64,000 nt of DNA, taken from the NCBI GenBank assembly GCA_012513605.1, contig JAAZBV010000102.1, positions 1 to 64,000 on the forward strand, in the 5' to 3' direction. The stretch is from Desulfatiglans sp. (GTDB taxonomy: Bacteria > Desulfobacterota > DSM-4660 > Desulfatiglandales > HGW-15). How positions within the stretch are numbered: the first letter of the stretch is position 1; each line of letters opens with the position of its first letter. The notes under the pieces were generated by a model, which searched no databases, was not told the DNA's origin, and saw nothing but the letters and a program-made list of their open reading frames with translations. This document shows positions 44,689 through 54,159 of the stretch, one piece after another. The position numbers and the translations under genes were made by a program.

Positions 44689-45528
44689 ATGTATATAAAA
44701 TGCTGGGGTTCTAGGGGGTCGGTGCCGGTATCAGGTATTGATTACGTAAAATATGGCGGTGACACCACCTGCCTGGAGATACGTTCAGACAAAGATGATC
44801 TAGTTATACTGGATGCAGGGACAGGTATAAGGCGGCTCGGCCTGGACCTCCTTGCCCAAAAGCGTTACTCTGTTGATATGCTCTTCACACATGCGCACTG
44901 GGACCACCTTATGGGCTTTCCCTTTTTTGCGCCCATATACAATGAAAACTTCAGGATCAGCATGAAGGGATGCCCCTTTGCCCAGAAATTTATAGAGAGC
45001 ATGCTGGGCAAGGTCATGTCGCAGCCCAATTTTCCTATAGAATATTCAGATCTGAAGGCATCCTTTGATTATCTGCCTGAGTGCCCATTTACTCTTCATA
45101 TAGGCGCATTAACAATAACGCCTGTACCCATAAGCCACCCTAACAGGGGCAGCGGGTATAAATTCAGGGAGAATGGCACCAGTTTTGTGTTCCTCACGGA
45201 TAATGAGCTTGCCTTTCAGCATAAAGGGGGCCTTGGTTTTGATGATTATGTGGAGTTTTGCAGTGGGGCAGACCTCCTGATGCATGATGCAGAATACACC
45301 CCTGAAGAGTATCCATCTGTAAGACAGTGGGGCCATTCAACCTACGTGGACGCCCTTGACCTGGCTATAAAGGCAGGGGTGAAGAGGCTTGGCCTTTTTC
45401 ATCTTAACCAGGGGAGATCAGACAGGGCTGTTGATGAGATTGTAGAGCAGTGCCGAAAGATCATATCTGAAAGAGGCGCAGCCCTTGAGTGTTTTGCGGT
45501 CGGCATGGATATGACCTTTGAGGTGTAG
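44689..45528 (+). CDS. MBL-fold metallohydrolase
   Basis: The 279-residue protein has the metallo-beta-lactamase fold. The zinc motif is THAHWDH (67-73), i.e. HxHxDH, with DAGTGIRRLG before it and GHSTYVDALDLAI and LFHLNQGRSD after it. It resembles cytoplasmic MBL hydrolases of the RNase Z/phosphodiesterase side of the family. The exact substrate is not evident. It ends one base before the convergent dipeptidase stop at 45529. No clear ribosome site is visible. Confidence 0.88.
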   Translation: MYIKCWGSRGSVPVSGIDYVKYGGDTTCLEIRSDKDDLVILDAGTGIRRLGLDLLAQKRYSVDMLFTHAHWDHLMGFPFFAPIYNENFRISMKGCPFAQKFIESMLGKVMSQPNFPIEYSDLKASFDYLPECPFTLHIGALTITPVPISHPNRGSGYKFRENGTSFVFLTDNELAFQHKGGLGFDDYVEFCSGADLLMHDAEYTPEEYPSVRQWGHSTYVDALDLAIKAGVKRLGLFHLNQGRSDRAVDEIVEQCRKIISERGAALECFAVGMDMTFEV

Positions 45529-46551
45529 TTATAAAATCCCTTCATATATCCTTAGCCAGTTGAGCCCCATGATCTTATCAATTGCCTCCTTCGTATAACC
45601 ATGCGTCTTCATGATTTTCTTTAATGCCTTTAAGCCGGTGTGATTCTCCATGCCTTTGGCAGGTATATCAAACCCGTAGAAATCAGACCCGATGGCCGCA
45701 TAATCTGGCCCGAATTTCTGCACAACAGAATCAAGATGAATAAAGATATCCTCTATCTCTGCTTCACCTGTTAGCGTAAGCATCTCAGGGTTAAATGTGA
45801 TACCGACTAGCCCCTCTCTCTCGCACAGGTGGCGCACCTGCGATAGGTCAAGGTTTCTCTGGAGGTTGCATCTTTCCCGTATCCCTGTATGGGTTGAAAC
45901 GCATGGCCTTTCTACAAGGTCCATGAGCTGGTAAAAGCAGGCAGGGTGAAGGTGCACAACGTCTATCAGGATATTATTATCATTAAGCATGTGGATAACC
46001 TCACGGCCAGCGGGTGTAATGCCGTCAGAGTGAACCACAGAGTTGCCATCCGCAAGCCTGTTTTTACCCGCATGGGTAAGGCCGACAATAAAAATGCCCC
46101 GCTCTCTCAGGCTAAGGGCAAGGCCGATGTTATCTGCCAGCACATCCGCATTTTCAAGGAGGAGGATGGTGCCGATTAACTCCCTGTTTTCTTTTATCGC
46201 GGAGATATCGTTCATGCTTCTCACACGGGTAATATCTTCAATCACCTTCATGGTAAAATCATAATTCTGCTGAAATTGGGCCTTTGACATTTCATCATTA
46301 TATTTATCCTGGCAGTATATGGCAGTGGCAAAGAGCCTTACACCTGACCTCTTTAAGGTTTCACTGGTCACAGGCCCCTGCTCAAGTTCATCAAACCTTT
46401 TACCCCTGGCATAGTGTGCCATGTAACAGGGGAGATCAACATGACCGTCTACATAAAAGAGGTCTGGCTCTGGCTCCTCTTTTTTATATTCTGCCGTAAG
46501 CTCTGCAATCAAATTCTCATCAGGCAAGATTATAAGCCTGTCACTCATCAA
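45529..46551 (-). CDS. Membrane-dipeptidase-like zinc peptidase (M19)
   Basis: The 340-residue protein matches the renal-dipeptidase family. It has YVDGHVDLPCYMAHYARG (metal ligands HxD), a GLTHAGKNRLADGN segment, HPACFYQLMDL, STHTGIRERCN and AIGSDFYGFD. Family members hydrolyse dipeptides or D-amino-acid derivatives with two zinc ions. No signal peptide is visible, so the enzyme would be cytoplasmic. It is convergent with the MBL gene and divergent from the methyltransferase at 46722. Confidence 0.9.
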   Translation of the reverse strand: MMSDRLIILPDENLIAELTAEYKKEEPEPDLFYVDGHVDLPCYMAHYARGKRFDELEQGPVTSETLKRSGVRLFATAIYCQDKYNDEMSKAQFQQNYDFTMKVIEDITRVRSMNDISAIKENRELIGTILLLENADVLADNIGLALSLRERGIFIVGLTHAGKNRLADGNSVVHSDGITPAGREVIHMLNDNNILIDVVHLHPACFYQLMDLVERPCVSTHTGIRERCNLQRNLDLSQVRHLCEREGLVGITFNPEMLTLTGEAEIEDIFIHLDSVVQKFGPDYAAIGSDFYGFDIPAKGMENHTGLKALKKIMKTHGYTKEAIDKIMGLNWLRIYEGIL

Positions 46552-46721
46552 AACACCTCCATTATCTTTTATCAGTCATATCCTACAAGAGAGGGGATGG
46601 ATGTCAAAAGGTTTTTAATGCGCTTACGTGTAAAAAAACAGAAGTGGTGTTGCCAAATCCTCAAAATATGATTAATTATGGAAAACAGGAAAAATGACCG
46701 GAAACAGGTGAAGGAGCTGAG

Positions 46722-47678
46722 ATGAAAAAATGGCTGAGTGAAGAGCTTATTTGCCCGGAATGCTTAAACAGACATGCTGATGAAGAGATCCGGCTGACCT
46801 TGGAAATCAGGCAGGAAACTGATGACGATATTTTAGAGGGCCTTCTTACCTGTCCGCTCTGCGGAAGAGGTTATGATATCAATGATGGTATTGCCGTGGT
46901 AGTACCGGAAAAGAGCCTGCCCATAATAAGAAACATAACCGGGTACGGCTCATTCTCCATGAGTTCATCCTATCTGTGGAGCCATTACTCTGAATTTTTA
47001 AATGATCCCGATCAGACAGACGCCTATAAAAGGTGGGCAGAGGCATTAAACCCTGGTAAGGGGTGGGCACTTGATATCGGCTGTGCAGTGGGAAGGCTCA
47101 CCCTGGAGATGACAAAGAGCCATGAGAGGGCTGTTGGCATAGATACATCCCTCTCTTTTATCCGGTCTGCCCGAAAACTGATGCATCAAAGGGGTCTGGA
47201 ATTTGATTTGATATTAGAGGGAGAGATCACTGAAAGGAGGTCCGGCAGGCTGGACCCTGGCTTCAGGTTTGAAAATGCGGATTTTATTGTGGCGGACGCA
47301 ATGGCGCTGCCTTTCCGCACGGATCGTTTTGCCACGGCAAGTTCAGTTAATATACTGGAAAAGGTGCCTGATCCCTCTTTACACCTTTCAGAGGCTAACA
47401 GGGTAATGGATAAGACAAATGCATGTTTTCTCTTTTCAGACCCCTTTTCGTGGGATGAAACCGTAAGCCACCCTGATCTCTGGCTGGGAGGAAGAAATAA
47501 AGGCCCATTCAAGGGCTTTGGTATAGATAATATTTCCCGGATGCTTCGTGAAGGCGATGGTATATTTTCGCCTCCATTCACCATTCAGGAGAGAGGCGCT
47601 ATTCAATGGAAAATAAGAAAGACAAGGAACCTGCGGGAACACATCACCTCACAGTTCCTGATAGCACAGAGAGGTTAA
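46722..47678 (+). CDS. Class I methyltransferase with N-terminal zinc ribbon (Trm112-like)
   Basis: The 318-residue protein begins with a zinc-binding segment (ELICPECLNRHADEE, then LTCPLCGRGYDINDGI), comparable to Trm112 domains. The methyltransferase core has WALDIGCAVGRLTLEMTK (motif I) and DAMALPFRTDRFATASSVNI (motif II/III). The substrate is unknown; the fold is like UbiE-type methyltransferases. It precedes the Mo oxidoreductase by 21 bp in the same direction, so these genes may be cotranscribed. GGAG upstream supports the ATG. Confidence 0.85.
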   Translation: MKKWLSEELICPECLNRHADEEIRLTLEIRQETDDDILEGLLTCPLCGRGYDINDGIAVVVPEKSLPIIRNITGYGSFSMSSSYLWSHYSEFLNDPDQTDAYKRWAEALNPGKGWALDIGCAVGRLTLEMTKSHERAVGIDTSLSFIRSARKLMHQRGLEFDLILEGEITERRSGRLDPGFRFENADFIVADAMALPFRTDRFATASSVNILEKVPDPSLHLSEANRVMDKTNACFLFSDPFSWDETVSHPDLWLGGRNKGPFKGFGIDNISRMLREGDGIFSPPFTIQERGAIQWKIRKTRNLREHITSQFLIAQRG

Positions 47679-47699
47679 CGATATAAGGAGAACCCCGGC

Positions 47700-49907
47700 G
47701 TGACAAAAGAAAAACATGGAATCTGCGGGATATGCTTCCACAGCCCCGGCTGCGGGGCAATAGTCCACTTTGATGATGAAGGGAAAATAGTGAGGCTTAC
47801 CCCTGATCCTGAAGCCCCCATGGGAAAGGTGCTATGCCCTATGGCCGGGAGCGCAGCACAGATCATATATTCGGAAAGCAGGATCAAACAACCCATGAAA
47901 CGGAAAGGGCCAAAGGGTAAACTCGATTTTGAGCCCATAACCTGGGATGAGGCATATGACATCATTGTGAATAAATTGAAGGAATTGAAGGCTGCCCACG
48001 GCCCTGAATCCATAGGTTTTTACGCGGGTACCGGGACCTATGAACGGGCATTTAAAGATGCATTTCAGCTAAAAGGTTCTGAGATCTACCTCGCATCCAG
48101 CATTCTCTTTCCTTTCGGGTCACCCAATACATTCGGTGTGGGGGCGCCGTGCTACACATCCCTGGGCGTTTTAGCGCCAAAGGTTACTTTTGGCAACCTG
48201 CATATCGATATGTTTTCCGATGTTGATAACTCGGACCTGATAGTTGTGTGGGGGACCGACCCCTCAACCTCCACACCTCCTGAAATGTTCCACCGCATTG
48301 TCAGGGCTGCAAACGAGGGCGCCCGAATTATAGTCATTGACCCAAGGCGGACTGCCTCGGCAAAACTGCAAGGCAGCATGTGGGTGCAGATCCGGCCTGG
48401 CACCGACGGGGCGCTTGCACTGGGGCTTTCTCATATCCTTATCCGTGATGGACTCACTGATGATGAGTTTGTGGAGAACTGGACACTGGGATATGAAGAG
48501 TTTAAAGGGTATGTAAAGGAGTTTACCCCGGAAAAGGTCTCGGGCATTACAGGAATATCCCCGGAGGTAATAGAAGAGCTGGCCCATGAGATAGCCAACG
48601 CAGAGGGCGCAAGCTATGTAATGTACACAGGTCTCGAGTATACTAAATCCGGCGTGCATAACATAAGGGCGGTCATGGTGCTCTGGGCCCTGGCAGGGCA
48701 GCTCGATGTAGAGGGAGGCCGCTGCTTTGTCCAGCAGGAAAACCGGATAAAACTGAACAGGGATCACCAGGTTGAAACCCCCGGATTTGACAGATCAATA
48801 GGTAAAGGCCATTTCCCCCTCTATTCTCATTTCTGCGGCGGAGAACCCCATGCTAGCCTGCTTCCACGTGCGCTCCTCCATTCGGATCCCTATAAAATAA
48901 GGGGACTGTTTATAATGGGCGCCTCCATCCTCACTGCATGGCCCGACCCTATCCAGTGGCAGAAGGCATTTAATGAACTGGATTTCATGGTATCGATAGA
49001 CCTCCAGTTCACAAGGGACGCTGCATGGGCCGATATTGTGCTGCCGGCCACCACCGCCTTTGAGCAGGCCTCCTACTGTTTTTATGGTAATGCCATACGG
49101 ATTCGGGAAAAGATGATAGACCCTGTTGGCGACAGCAAACCATGCTTTACCATCCTCACCGAACTCGCGGAGAGGCTTGGTTATGGAGAGAGATTTCCTG
49201 CAAACGAGATGGAGCTCCTCGATAAAGTACTGAAAGGTACTGGAATTACAAGGGCCGAACTGGAACAGGCGCCTTTACATACTGTCCGGAAAAATCCCGA
49301 GCCGATGAGGTACAGGAAGTGGGAAACCGGCGGACTTAGAAAGGATGGGAAACCAGGGTTTGAGACCCCATCAGGAAGGTTTGAGATCAAATCAAAGGTT
49401 TTGGAGGAGATGGGGTACGACGGACTTCCAGTATACGAGGAATCCTATGAAACCCCTGTGAGTCAGCCGCAGATGCTCAACCGCTTTCCCCTTATCCTGG
49501 GCACAGGCCCATTTAAACCCGATATGAAGTCCTGCTTGAGGGCCATACCTGACTTCATGGAGAGATATCCCAACCCCATGGTGCAGATGAATCCTGAGGA
49601 TGCAAAAGAGAGGGATATTGAAACAGGCGATTCTGTTGTTGTAAAGACTATCCGGGGTTTTGTAGAGATGACCGCGGATGTTACCGGGGATATCATGGAA
49701 GGATATGTCTATGCCCCTGTGGGAGGCGGCGGGCCACAGGGGACAGAATCCTGGAGAAGGGCCAATATAAATGTGCTGACTGACCTGAAACAGTTTGACC
49801 CGATTTCAGGTTTTCCGACCTACAAGACCCTGCTGTGTCAGGTCAAAAAGAAGCGTCGGCAGCGGACTATTGTGGTTCAGGACCCCAGTCTGGGGTGTGT
49901 GGGGTAA
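47700..49907 (+). CDS. Cytoplasmic molybdopterin-dependent oxidoreductase
   Basis: The 735-residue protein starts at GTG (AAGGAG upstream). It has a 4Fe-4S motif C9-x2-C12-x5-C18-x27-C46 near the N-terminus, and the bis-MGD core of the DMSO-reductase family (DLIVVWGTDPSTSTPPEMFH, VIDPRRTASAK). A Cys at 151 in GVGAPCYTSLG sits where the Mo ligand lies in thiosulfate/polysulfide-type enzymes; this assignment is tentative. No twin-arginine signal is seen, so it acts in the cytoplasm. The next gene but 240 bp away encodes an Hdr-like Fe-S protein, a likely electron partner. The substrate is unknown. Confidence 0.88.
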   Translation: MTKEKHGICGICFHSPGCGAIVHFDDEGKIVRLTPDPEAPMGKVLCPMAGSAAQIIYSESRIKQPMKRKGPKGKLDFEPITWDEAYDIIVNKLKELKAAHGPESIGFYAGTGTYERAFKDAFQLKGSEIYLASSILFPFGSPNTFGVGAPCYTSLGVLAPKVTFGNLHIDMFSDVDNSDLIVVWGTDPSTSTPPEMFHRIVRAANEGARIIVIDPRRTASAKLQGSMWVQIRPGTDGALALGLSHILIRDGLTDDEFVENWTLGYEEFKGYVKEFTPEKVSGITGISPEVIEELAHEIANAEGASYVMYTGLEYTKSGVHNIRAVMVLWALAGQLDVEGGRCFVQQENRIKLNRDHQVETPGFDRSIGKGHFPLYSHFCGGEPHASLLPRALLHSDPYKIRGLFIMGASILTAWPDPIQWQKAFNELDFMVSIDLQFTRDAAWADIVLPATTAFEQASYCFYGNAIRIREKMIDPVGDSKPCFTILTELAERLGYGERFPANEMELLDKVLKGTGITRAELEQAPLHTVRKNPEPMRYRKWETGGLRKDGKPGFETPSGRFEIKSKVLEEMGYDGLPVYEESYETPVSQPQMLNRFPLILGTGPFKPDMKSCLRAIPDFMERYPNPMVQMNPEDAKERDIETGDSVVVKTIRGFVEMTADVTGDIMEGYVYAPVGGGGPQGTESWRRANINVLTDLKQFDPISGFPTYKTLLCQVKKKRRQRTIVVQDPSLGCVG

Positions 49908-49971
49908 AAGCAGGGTTTAAGGTTCAGGGTTCAGGGCGCAAGGTTTTTGGAAAATACAGGTAATACAAAAG
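49908..49971. repeat. Short repeats before the GC-rich element
   Basis: AAGGTTCAGGGTTCAGGGCG and similar units echo those at 32757-32830. They have no coding sense. Confidence 0.45.
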
Positions 49972-50072
49972 ACTCCCAGCCCCTGGTGGGAGGGGCCGGG
50001 GGAGGGGGATAAAATTCCTGTAGCATCTGTCTTTTCCACCCTCTCCCGACCTCTCCCATCCAGGGAGAGGAG
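49972..50072. repeat. GC-rich dispersed inverted repeat, copy 2
   Basis: ACTCCCAGCCCCTGGTGGGA (49972 onward) and CCTCTCCCATCCAGGGAGAG (50050 onward) are imperfect reverse complements around a 22-base spacer, matching copy 1 at 376-494. It lies between the Mo oxidoreductase and the Hdr-like gene. Confidence 0.75.
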
Positions 50073-50144
50073 ATTCGGTTGAAACAATATTGGGTTTTAT
50101 ACCCGACCTTTTTTACAGGCATCTGGTAATCAAATAGGAATAAT

Positions 50145-51437
50145 ATGGAAGAAAAAGATAGCAACATGGCCGAACTAAAGACCGAATTCAGAAAGAATGT
50201 AAACCAACTTCTTCAAGGCTGCGACCTTGACCTCTGCCTGACCTGTAATGCCTGCGCAGAGGCATGCCCTGCAACAGGTCTTGAGGAGATGGACCCGAAG
50301 AAATTCATTAAAATGGTAGCTGAGGGCAAGGATGAAGAGGCCATCACCACGCCCTGGGTGTGGATGTGCAGCATGTGCGAGGGGTGCCGATCAGTATGTC
50401 CCGCGAAGGCAGATATAGCGGGAGTGGTAGGACTTGCGAGAGAGGCATGGCCCAAAGAAAAAAAACCAAAGGGGATTACAGGCTCCTGCGATATGGCATT
50501 AAAAAGCGACACGTGCAGCGCCATGGGTATATCCGGAGAAGACTTCCGGTTTAGTGTTGAAGAGACGCTCGAAGAGGTGCGGGATGAACAGGAGGGGTGG
50601 AAAAACCTTGATGCTTCTGTTAACAGGAAAGGTGCCTGTTTCTTTCTTAACCAGAACTCCAGAGAACCTGCTATGGAACCTGATGAAATGGTCCCGCTGT
50701 GGAAGATACTTCATCTTGCCGGGGCTGACTGGACGTATGGCACTAAGGGCTGGGCCGCTGAAAATTATTGCATGTTCGCCCGGGACCTTAAAGGCTGGGA
50801 GCATATAGTCAGGGTAAAGGCAAAGGCCGTAGAGAACTTAGGCTGCAAGGTGTGGCTCAATACTGAATGCGCTCATGAAATGTATGCCTTCAGGAGCGGC
50901 CTTAAAAGATTCAGTATCCCTCATAATTTTGCGGTTAAAAGCATTGTACAGTATTACGCCCAGTGGATTAAGGAGGGAAAGCTGGCGGTGAATTCAGACT
51001 GGAACAAAGAGCTTAATATAAAATTTACAGTCCATGATCCGTGTCAGCTAGTAAGAAAGTCATTTGGCGACCCTGTTGCAGAGGATCTCCGGTATGTTGT
51101 AAAAACAGTGGTTGGTGAAAAAAATTTTATTGATATGATACCCAACCGTTCTCTTAATTACTGCTGCGGGGGAGGCGGCGGGTATCTGCAGTCCGGGTTC
51201 ACTGAGGCCCGCCACAAATTCGGGGCTAAAAAATTCAACCAAATAAAGGCTACAGGTGCGGATTACTGTATTACAGCATGTCATAACTGTCACACCCAGA
51301 TCCGTGATCTTAATGAGCACTATAAAGGCGGTTATCACACGATCCATCTCTGGACTATCATTTGCCTTGCACTCGGGTGCCTTGGTGAGAATGAAAGGGG
51401 ATATCTCGGGCCGGATCTTGCCGAGGCAGGATTATAG
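50145..51437 (+). CDS. HdrD-like Fe-S protein with CCG domains
   Basis: The 430-residue protein has two 4Fe-4S clusters near the N-terminus: C31-x2-C34-x2-C37-x3-C41 and C75-x2-C78-x2-C81-x3-C85. Two CCG (heterodisulfide reductase) modules follow, with HDPCQLVRK and NYCCGGGGGYL, then TACHNCHTQI. It likely passes electrons between a donor and a thiol/disulfide or to the Mo enzyme before it. The start is a choice between 50145 and ATG 50166; an AGGA site precedes the first. Confidence 0.88.
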   Translation: MEEKDSNMAELKTEFRKNVNQLLQGCDLDLCLTCNACAEACPATGLEEMDPKKFIKMVAEGKDEEAITTPWVWMCSMCEGCRSVCPAKADIAGVVGLAREAWPKEKKPKGITGSCDMALKSDTCSAMGISGEDFRFSVEETLEEVRDEQEGWKNLDASVNRKGACFFLNQNSREPAMEPDEMVPLWKILHLAGADWTYGTKGWAAENYCMFARDLKGWEHIVRVKAKAVENLGCKVWLNTECAHEMYAFRSGLKRFSIPHNFAVKSIVQYYAQWIKEGKLAVNSDWNKELNIKFTVHDPCQLVRKSFGDPVAEDLRYVVKTVVGEKNFIDMIPNRSLNYCCGGGGGYLQSGFTEARHKFGAKKFNQIKATGADYCITACHNCHTQIRDLNEHYKGGYHTIHLWTIICLALGCLGENERGYLGPDLAEAGL

Positions 51438-51501
51438 CGCCTCTTTTGCGATTGGTTTTGTAAAGAGGCGACTAAAGCCTTGTGTATAAATGGGAGTCGG
51501 G

Positions 51502-52974
51502 CTAAGCAGGCCACCTTTTAAGCCGCTCAATCACCCTTTCTTTTCCAAGCACAGCAAGCAGTTCAAATATACCGGGGCCAACCGCCTGACCTGTAACTAC
51601 TGTACGCACACCGTTTATCAGAACACCAGCCTTTACACCCTGCTCCTCGATAATCTTTCTCATTATCTCCTCTATATCCCTCTCATCAAAGCCTGCCATT
51701 GCCTCAAACCTGCTGGCGAGTTCAGGCAGCATGGTTTTAAGAATTTCATTCTTGAGGAGATTCTTCTCAACTGCCTTGTCATCATAAACATAATCATCAG
51801 TAAAAAAGGCCCTGCCAAGGGTAACAAAATCGGTGGTGTAGTGATACCGCTCTCTTAATAGATTGATGGCATTTAAAAACCACTCCCTTTTGCTGCCCTC
51901 ATAATCCTTATCCCAGATACCCGCCTTTTCAAACTCGATCTTTACATATGGTGCGAGTTCTTCAATCGGCATATTCCTTATATAGTGGGCATTTATGCTT
52001 ATGGCCTTTGGGTCTGTAAAAAATTTCGGGTCATCAGCGCGAAGGTCAAATATGGAGTTTGATTTATTAATGCCACCAAGAGAAAACTTTTCTATAAGCT
52101 CCTCCTTTGAAAAAAACTGCTGAGATTCGGGGGTTGACCAGCCTAAAAGCACCAGGAAATTTACAAAGGCCCAGGGGATAAACCCGTGATCCCTGTAAAA
52201 ATGGACTGCCACCTGCTCCCCGTGTTTGCGTTTGCTTATCTTTGCCTTTTTATTATCCAGTGTGAGTGAAATGTGCGCAAACGCAGGTATAGGGGCCTTG
52301 AGCGCCTCATATATAAGTATCTGCTTCGGTGTATTTGCAAGGCCATCCTGGCCTCTTATTATATGGGTAACACCGTCACGTATATCATCTACCGCATTAG
52401 AGAGTATATAGAGGGGCTGACCGTTTGATCTGAGTATTATAAAATCCTCAATATCCTCATACCTCTTTTCTATATAGCCATAAACCTCATCCTTGAATTT
52501 TACACAGCCGCCATCCTGCGGCACCTTGAGGCGGATGGTATAAGGCAAACCCTTTGCCTCCTTTTCGGCTATTTCCTGCGGGGAGAGGTTTCTGCATGTG
52601 CCGTCATACCTCATGTCAGCCTTGCTCTGGGTTGCTTCTTCCCTCTTTTCTTCTAGCGTATCCTTTGAGCAGAAACATTTATATGCATGGCCGGACTCAA
52701 CAAGTTTTTTTGCAGTCTCAACATGCTGGCTGATATATTCAGACTGGTAAAAAGGGCCTTCATCCCAGGTAACGCCGAGCCACTCAAGACCATCCAGTAT
52801 CCCCCTAACTGATTCATCTGTTGATCTTTCTGTGTCTGTATCTTCTATCCTTAATATAAATTTACCACCCATTTTTTTTGCATACAGCCAGTTATAAATG
52901 GCTGTTCTTGCACCCCCGATATGAAGATATCCTGTGGGGCTGGGGGCAAAACGTACTCTGATATTGTTATCCAT
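51502..52974 (-). CDS. gltX: Glutamyl-tRNA synthetase
   Basis: I start at 52974, where AGAGGA precedes an ATG, giving 490 residues; a longer frame from 53043 lacks a good ribosome site. The class I signature HIGH appears as HIGG in TGYLHIGGART, and KMSKS as KISKR. FAPSPTG is at the N-terminus. Cys-rich and anticodon-binding domains are intact. It charges tRNA-Glu for protein synthesis. No operon partner is seen on this strand. Confidence 0.95.
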   Translation of the reverse strand: MDNNIRVRFAPSPTGYLHIGGARTAIYNWLYAKKMGGKFILRIEDTDTERSTDESVRGILDGLEWLGVTWDEGPFYQSEYISQHVETAKKLVESGHAYKCFCSKDTLEEKREEATQSKADMRYDGTCRNLSPQEIAEKEAKGLPYTIRLKVPQDGGCVKFKDEVYGYIEKRYEDIEDFIILRSNGQPLYILSNAVDDIRDGVTHIIRGQDGLANTPKQILIYEALKAPIPAFAHISLTLDNKKAKISKRKHGEQVAVHFYRDHGFIPWAFVNFLVLLGWSTPESQQFFSKEELIEKFSLGGINKSNSIFDLRADDPKFFTDPKAISINAHYIRNMPIEELAPYVKIEFEKAGIWDKDYEGSKREWFLNAINLLRERYHYTTDFVTLGRAFFTDDYVYDDKAVEKNLLKNEILKTMLPELASRFEAMAGFDERDIEEIMRKIIEEQGVKAGVLINGVRTVVTGQAVGPGIFELLAVLGKERVIERLKRWPA

Positions 52975-53062
52975 TTTTATTCCTCTTTTTTCGTTATGCT
53001 GAAGCAGGTTGCGGATAATAGCACTATTCTTTTGATGGGACAATAGATATGGTGAAAATTAA

Positions 53063-53221
53063 GTAGTCTTCACCCAGAAAGAAATAAAGCCTGGAGGAGG
53101 CTTTCAGAGGTCAACGATCAGATGTCAGCTAACTCTCTGGATTGAAAGCCTTTTACTGAAAACTGAACGCTAATCGATAACAGCTTTAATCTTAAAATCG
53201 ACCGTTTTTATGGACCCTAAG
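53063..53221. mobile_element. MITE-like dispersed element, copy 3 (diverged)
   Basis: AGTCTTCACCCAGAAAGAAA at the left and TTTTTATGGACCCTAAG at the right keep degenerate terminal repeats. GTCAGCTAACTCTCTGG and CTTTTACTGAAAACTGAACG match copy 1 internally. It lies upstream of gltX on the minus strand. Confidence 0.7.
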
Positions 53222-53364
53222 CATGTGATCTCCTTCATCTGATAACCATGCTAAACGACAATTGAGTATCTTAATATATGCTTTATTAAGCGGTATTATG
53301 AATTGACTCTCACATATGAGAGCGATATTATTCTCCACTATTCAAAAAAAGTATCCTATGAAAT
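53222..53364. other. AT-rich spacer between MITE copy 3 and an ATPase remnant
   Basis: No gene was identified, though a short frame MRAILFSTIQKKYPMKYGK could be an upstream piece of the degraded ATPase after a frameshift. Confidence 0.3.
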
Positions 53365-53517
53365 ATGGGAAATTATGCCTTTGCTGAGACATTGACAGGC
53401 AGTCACATGGTGTTTCTCTCTGGCCCACTTCAGTCAGGTAAAACTGTACTGTCAGAAAGGTATCTTGAAAAAGGCAGGGCATCCTGTCTCACCAGTAATT
53501 GGGATGATATGGTGTAA
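53365..53517 (+). pseudogene. Truncated AAA-type ATPase (DUF4143-like) remnant
   Basis: The 50-residue frame contains Walker A in MVFLSGPLQSGKTVLS, then CLTSNWDDMV and a stop. This matches the start of the common 'ATPase with DUF4143' family (FLSGPRQVGKTTL, YLNWDD). The remainder, which normally makes about 350 more residues, is missing. Confidence 0.65.
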
Positions 53518-53588
53518 CAAGAAAGAATAATTGTTAATTATTTGCAATAATTCTGGTAAAAATATTTGATCAGCGTATAATCAAAACC

Positions 53589-53816
53589 ATGAAAATTAAT
53601 TGGGATACTCCTAAGAAGGTTAAAGAAACAGAAAAAAACGAACTGCGCCCCGAGTACAGGCGGTCCGATTTCCCTGGCGGTTTAAAGCGGGGTAAGTATG
53701 CAAAACGATTGAAAGAGGAGTCCAATATCGTGGTCTTAAAGCCAGAGGTAGCTCAAGCCTTTCCGAATGCGAAAGCGGTGAATGATGCACTTCTTTCACT
53801 TATTGATATCGCATAG
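53589..53816 (+). CDS. Conserved small protein, antitoxin-like
   Basis: The 75-residue protein reads RPEYRRSDFPGGLKRGKYAK, then NIVVLKPEVAQAFPNAKAVN. This matches a widespread small family with RGKYA..YxxGxNVVVLDPDVAxxFPxSxxVNxAL, often next to small toxins. No toxin frame follows. A TATAAT (53577-53582) lies only 6 bases before the ATG, so the transcript may be nearly leaderless. Function is unassigned. Confidence 0.7.
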   Translation: MKINWDTPKKVKETEKNELRPEYRRSDFPGGLKRGKYAKRLKEESNIVVLKPEVAQAFPNAKAVNDALLSLIDIA

Positions 53817-54159
53817 AAATCTGTCGATTCAGCATCAAATCGTTCCTCCAGATAGGTCAATACTGTGAACTATCAGGCATAAAAGGGAATGTATCCGGAG
53901 AAATTTTAAACCCTTGAAATTCATATTTAAGGATTAAATGAAACAGGCTGCTGAAGCCCCCGAAAAAAATCTTTCCTGATTGTGTTTTTGTTCATGATTA
54001 CTAATTTAATTTCAAATAAGTATAAACTTATACTTCAAAAATCTTGACAACCGTTGCTTTTAAACTGCAATAAAGCAATGAATTAATTTCAGATAGAACT
54101 ACTTGAATATATTATAGAAGAAGGTCAAAATCCCTTTTACAGTTGGAGGAGAAATCAAT
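53817..54159. other. Intergenic region with palindrome upstream of ldh
   Basis: AAGTATAA-AC-TTATACTT (54018-54035) is a near-perfect 18-bp palindrome nine bases before a TTGACA (54044). A -10 match is weak (AATAAA). It may be an operator for the dehydrogenase gene. The left two-thirds holds nothing. Confidence 0.4.
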
